DNA from: Diplonema papillatum
Lineage: Eukaryota > Euglenozoa > Diplonemea > Diplonemida > Diplonemidae
DNA: 64,000 bases
NCBI GenBank assembly: GCA_030068145.1
Contig: JAPJBO010000210.1
Coordinates: 222,121 to 286,120, forward strand
Direction of reading: 5' to 3'
The translations under genes were made by a program, and so were the position numbers. How positions within the stretch are numbered: the first letter of the stretch is position 1; the number at the start of each line of letters is the position of its first letter. Shown here piece by piece: positions 60,262-64,000 of this stretch. Under the pieces are notes generated by a model that was not told the DNA's origin, made no database searches, and was given only the letters and a program-made list of their open reading frames with translations.

Positions 60262-62352
60262 GGGGTAAACACCATTCTCACACTTTTTCAACAATTCTTA
60301 CCATTCTCACACGGTTGCAACAAATGCTACCATTCTCACACAGTCGCAACAAATGCAACCATTCTCACACAGTCGCAACAAATGCTACCATTCTCACACA
60401 GTCCAAACAATTTCTTACCATTCTCACACAGTCGCAACAAAATGCTACCATTCTCACACAGTCCAAACAATTTCTTACCATTCTCACACAGTCGCAACAA
60501 AATGCTACCATTCTCACACAGTCGCAACAAAATGCTACCATTCTCACACAGTCCAAACAATTTCTTACCATTCTCACACAGTCGCAACAAAATGCTACCA
60601 TTCTCACACAGTCGCAACAAATGCTACCATTCTCACACAGTCGCGTGTACACACAAAATGATTAGAAAGCTACAGGGCAGTGTGAGGTTTAGCTACAAAA
60701 AGATACAGCTAGCTACAGCGCCACAGAGAGCGAGACATTTCGGCATGTTCGGAAGACTGGCGGTACTCATTCCTGATTGCTGTCCACCTCGTGCAGTCCC
60801 ACCACATGTGGTGCTCGTCTTCCGGTACCCCCGCGTCGCAGTACTTGCAGACATCCCAGCCCATTCAGGATACTTTTCGCCCCAATTTCTTCAGTTTCGA
60901 AGTTTTCTGGGCATATTTTGGTTTTTCCTGGCACCTGCTTTGCCCTGTGCACTGAGGCCTCACTGCCGGGCCCGCTGCAGCCTACCGAGCCTCAGTGAGG
61001 GTCGGTGAGGCTGCAACCACGCAGGCGGCGAGGGTGATGCAGCAGGGAAGCCTGGGGCGCCAGAGTCACGACGGTTCCATGAAGCGAAGCCCAACCGCAG
61101 AGCGAAGAGCGCTCGAGACAGTGTGGGCCCGGAGCCCCGGCTGGAGCTCTCATTGCACTCCAGAGCCCCGGGCTGAGTCAGGTATTTGGCCGGTACCACC
61201 ACTTACCAACACTTGGGCAGATGCTGCAGTGTGGACTGCCGAAGCCACCGTTTAGACCAGTCACTCCCCGTCGGACGGGCCCCCCAAAAAGCCCCTCGGG
61301 GCCTCCTGCCGGTACTTGCCGCTCTCTCCCACTCCTCCTCTGGGGTCACTCAAGAGGCTCGGAGAGCGCCGGTCGCTGGTTGAGAGGCCCTCTCAGAGGG
61401 TTTTAGGACAGAAATAGTAAGCGCTTTGCAAGTAGAACGGGTCTGTCACTCTCGCCAACCTGAATTATGCACGATTCTGTGTGCATAATGCCTACTACTA
61501 CTTTAGTAGCAGTAGAGTTTTAGTAAACCGTTTACCAATGGTACCCCAGGGTGCGCAAGGATGCCGAAGCAGCTCACCAAAATGCTGGCCCAAAAACCGA
61601 AAATGTGTTTCAGATGCATTTTCTGGCCGAAAAAGCTAGTTCCACGCGGTTTTCTGTGATACCAAAATTTTGCATAATTAGCCACAAAGGTAGCCAGAAG
61701 GTTTGAGGCTACTTTGTGGCTAAATGGGGCCACAATGTGGCAACCTTGTGGCTGACAGCTATGCTCCTGGGGATTCGCCACAAGAACGCACTCACCCGCC
61801 CTTTGGAAGATAGTGGAGACCATTATCAAAGACCGCCCCACGTTCCTCCATCGATGGACTCCTCAGTCCGGAGGCTTCCGGTAGGGAGAGGCACAGAGAA
61901 GCAGCTCTACACCGTGACGGCGGCAATCAACCGGAAAAAAGGCCGATTCACATGGTGCTCGCCTTCGACCTGGTGCGCGCTTTCGACGGGCAGCACGCTT
62001 CCGGCAGGCGGGACTCCCGGGAAGAGCACGCCGCTCAGCACGAATCAACCCCGACTACTTTACGCGTATTCCCCGGGTGAGAATGCCCAAACTTGACACA
62101 TTGCAATTCAAGTCACTTTGGCCCTTGGAAAGTTTGGGGTCTTATAATCTTAGAATTTGAGTGGTGTCGGTTCAAACCCGCCTCTGTGGCCTTTGGTATT
62201 TGTTGCGACTGTGTGAGAATGGTAACATTTGTTGGAGCTTGTGTGAGAATGGTAAAATTTGTTGCGACCGTGTGAGAATGGTAAGGTTTGTTGAAACTTG
62301 TGTGAGAATGGTAAAAATTTGTTTTTTTGTGTGAGAATGGTATTTGCCCCCC
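60262..62352. mobile_element. Element H: TIR element in LINE-2, TGCACGT target
   Basis: Left GGGGTAAACACCATTCTCAC, right (reverse strand) GGGGGGCAAATACCATTCTC. The target TGCACGT is duplicated exactly (60255-60261 and 62353-62359). Minisatellites in opposite orientation lie inside both ends. The interior (60660-62200) has a one-ended match to the A/B family (CAGTGTGAGGTTTAGCTA at 60678) and no recognised gene. Confidence 0.8.
60270..60645 (+). repeat. ~30-bp minisatellite of element H (left end)
   Basis: About 13 units of TACCATTCTCACACAGT followed by CGCAACAAAATGC or CCAAACAATTTCT. The inverted set (about five units) lies at 62205-62345. Confidence 0.92.
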
Positions 62353-62559
62353 TGCACGTTCTTCCAAAAACTCAAAAACTGTCTTGTGCAGGATTGGAAC
62401 CATCAACTTTCATCTTCTCAGATCAATTCTCTCAGCTCATTGAAAACTAGAATTAAGCCGGAATACCACAACCAGTACGAAACCACAGGGGAGTAACATA
62501 GTGCATGTACAGTCCTGACATGGACATCACGGGTCGATCGGTAGTGAGGGTGTCCATGA

Positions 62560-62602
62560 CGACGAGAAGGAGAAGGAGAAGGAGAAGGAGAAGGAGAAGG
62601 AG
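62560..62602 (+). repeat. (GAAGGA)n short tandem repeat
   Basis: Six to seven units of GAGAAG lie just beyond the 3' end of the U2 snRNA gene. Confidence 0.9.
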
Positions 62603-62629
62603 GTGGGTGGGAGGGATGGTAAAAAAGAT

Positions 62630-62820
62630 GGGTGTGCCACTCCTGGATGTAGTGCAGCTCCAGGGCAACACGTGTGGCGGACTCTGAGTTGCCTCAGAGC
62701 TACCCGCCACCCCCGTGAAAAATTCACATAATATCTCAGCACACAAGTGTGCTGTATCAGATATTAAGCTGATAAGAACAGATACTACACTTGATCTTAG
62801 CCAAAAGGCCGAGAAGGTAT
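62630..62820 (-). ncRNA. U2 spliceosomal snRNA
   Basis: The - strand starts ATACCTTCTCGGCCTTTTGG at 62820, the near-universal U2 5' end. It then has AAGTGTAGTATCTG with the GTAGTA branch-point pairing sequence, the stem IIa region TTAATATCTGATAC, an AATTTTTC Sm-like site, stem-loop III and the stem IV loop with GCTGCACTAC and CCAGGAGTGG. Length is about 191 nt, as in other eukaryotes. TTTTTT lies just after the 3' end. This snRNA pairs with the intron branch point, which agrees with the GT-AG introns seen here. Confidence 0.96.
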
Positions 62821-63065
62821 GCCCAGAATCAGGAGAAAGCAAAAGCAGGTTGTGGATGATCAAGCGCGGATGATGCATGCTGAAGACACGAAACAAGAAA
62901 AAGGGTGGGCCAGGGGGCATTGACCTGAACAGATCTTGATGCCGCAAACCCGCAAATCCAACCAAGGTCGAGTCGAGGGGGGGAAGCAAGGAAAGAAGGG
63001 TGTTTGATCAAATTGATGTTTGATGTTCCCTTTGGGGGGGTGCACAATTGGGGCGAGGGAAAAGA

Positions 63066-63183
63066 GAATACAACACCTGGGGTTCCCACGTGATCACTCA
63101 CCGCAGTACTAGTCAGGCCTGCTGGTGCTTAACTTCCCAAATCAGGCGGGATGGGGTGCTTTCACCAGAGTATGGTCGTATCC
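63066..63183 (-). rRNA. 5S ribosomal RNA
   Basis: 118 nt on the - strand from GGATACGACCATACTCTGG (5' end at 63183) to GTTGTATTC. The ends pair as helix I. The internal control region is present (GGGAAGTTAAGCACC, then CCTGACTAGTACT). TTTT follows the 3' end, as expected for polymerase III. It lies 245 bp upstream of the U2 gene on the same strand. Confidence 0.95.
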
Positions 63184-63288
63184 AATTGGAGGAAAAATGA
63201 AAACGCACCGTGCACAGGCTCTGTGCAACGTGGGGTGCGGACCTTGAAATGCAGTACAGAAACGTTTTTCGAGCATCCGGTGATTTTA

Positions 63289-63924
63289 TTATCGTGGTGA
63301 ACTCGCACCGTACGATAGAACTGCCAACTGACGAAACTCGTTCAACGAACGGTTGGAGCCGGCAACAGGGGATGTATCGTCCACAATTTTGTCGAGAAGC
63401 CGCGACGTGATAGCATCCATTTTTCGTTTTCCGGTCTGCCTTCCTCTTATCCCTCGAATTGCTTCTCTCACCAAGGGAACTCTGAGCGGAGAATTGATCC
63501 CCAAGAACTGTTAGACTTTCTCGAGCGCTGATATTGTGCGCTCTGCGGTGTCCGCATTGGTGTGGATTGCTATGAACCCACGAATTTCTTCGGGGTCAAT
63601 GGGGAAGTGGGGACATCGTTTAAGGTCCGCGTAGTGCGTCCAAGCCCTTACTGCGACGAAGTATTGGTGCCACGTCTCGCCTTTGACCGAGGATGCCGTG
63701 AGCAATTGAACGGCTTGATCGATTGTCGTGCGAGCGGCCAGAGGTGGCAGCCCCTCGAGGTATTCCAACTTGCGCTTTCGACTCACAATGAAGTCAGTTA
63801 TAACCGACTCCTCGGTTGCATTGTGTTCCATCTCCGCTTTCAACATGGCGATGACCTCCGATCCAGTCGGATACTTGCGTCCAGACAGTTTGTCAGTTGG
63901 GTGGGTGGGAGGGGAAACTTTCAC
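63289..63924 (-). mobile_element. Tyrosine-recombinase fragment, broken (fossil)
   Basis: Two adjacent stretches on the - strand resemble the N-terminal core-binding domain and the start of the catalytic domain of an element-type tyrosine recombinase (GETWHQYFVAVRAWTHYADL, then REAIRGIRGRQTGKRKMDAI). The catalytic boxes are not reached before the fragment ends. It is broken at least once. The family could be DIRS/Ngaro-like or Crypton-like; age looks moderate. Confidence 0.55.
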
Positions 63925-64000
63925 TGTACGTGGTGTACGTGAGTTCTTCCGTCGAAGACGTTCCTGAGCGGTCGTAGAGGTTGACTAATCGATAATAAAA

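Larger units (their letters stand above)
56060..62400 (-). mobile_element. LINE-2 of window: 5'-truncated LINE split by elements F and H
   Basis: Own sequence is about 56046-58900, 60212-60261 and 62360 to about 62400. Removing F and H restores one continuous reading frame through both sites (for example FWKNVQGMAESE then GPIKDENGYRQKANF). No endonuclease is seen beyond about 62400, so the copy is 5' truncated there or continues unrecognised. Confidence 0.75.

Noticed and set aside
60270-60645. Second CRISPR-like pattern with ~30-bp spacing
   Set aside because: Same reasoning: only two spacer types alternate, and it is a subterminal minisatellite of element H.
60736-61410. Coding gene inside element H
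   Set aside because: Several short frames but no domain, and composition is Arg/Ala/Pro-rich as expected from GC-rich noncoding DNA.

Overview
The window is nuclear DNA of a free-living protist or alga. It has GT-AG introns whose phases agree across exon joins, a U2 snRNA gene and a 5S rRNA gene, multidomain signalling genes, and a heavy load of LINEs, DIRS-type elements and terminal-inverted-repeat (TIR) DNA transposons. A chromerid or related alveolate would fit, but that is a guess: no single marker settles it.

Gene-bearing half (about 4-27 kb, all genes on the + strand). Four host genes can be built. (1) 4170-7076, three exons: a membrane-anchored SAM-domain glycosyltransferase-like protein. 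(2) 8241-17243, five exons: a multi-pass membrane hybrid histidine kinase with two GAF domains, HisKA, HATPase and a receiver domain. (3) 17501-18672, two exons: a RING-H2 finger fused to four EF-hand loops. (4) 22008-26690, one long exon: an ADP-ribosyltransferase-NACHT-pentapeptide-WD40 protein, built like an NLR immune receptor with a candidate enzymatic effector in the same chain. The introns hold dispersed repeats and retroelement fossils.

Repeat-rich half (about 27-64 kb). At 32467-49880 a nest of transposons can be read layer by layer. Element A holds element C (TA target). C holds a LINE with three open ORFs and element B, an inverted copy of A. B holds element D (TA target) and element E (TAA target). 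A and B belong to one family, so each supplies the empty site for the insertions in the other. A also carries an insert encoding the C-terminal part of a C19-like (USP-type) peptidase joined to two C2HC fingers. Next come a whole-looking DIRS-type element (51.5-55.9 kb) with order gag-recombinase-RT/RNase H, and a 5'-truncated LINE (56.0-62.4 kb) split by two TIR elements, F (which holds G) and H. The window ends with a U2 snRNA and a 5S rRNA gene on the - strand and a broken tyrosine-recombinase fossil.

How parts relate: the kinase, RING/EF-hand and NLR-like genes are separate sensing or signalling proteins with no sign of an operon. The TIR elements share a design: short G-rich ends, tandem minisatellites in opposite orientation near the two ends, and no visible transposase, so they are probably non-autonomous.
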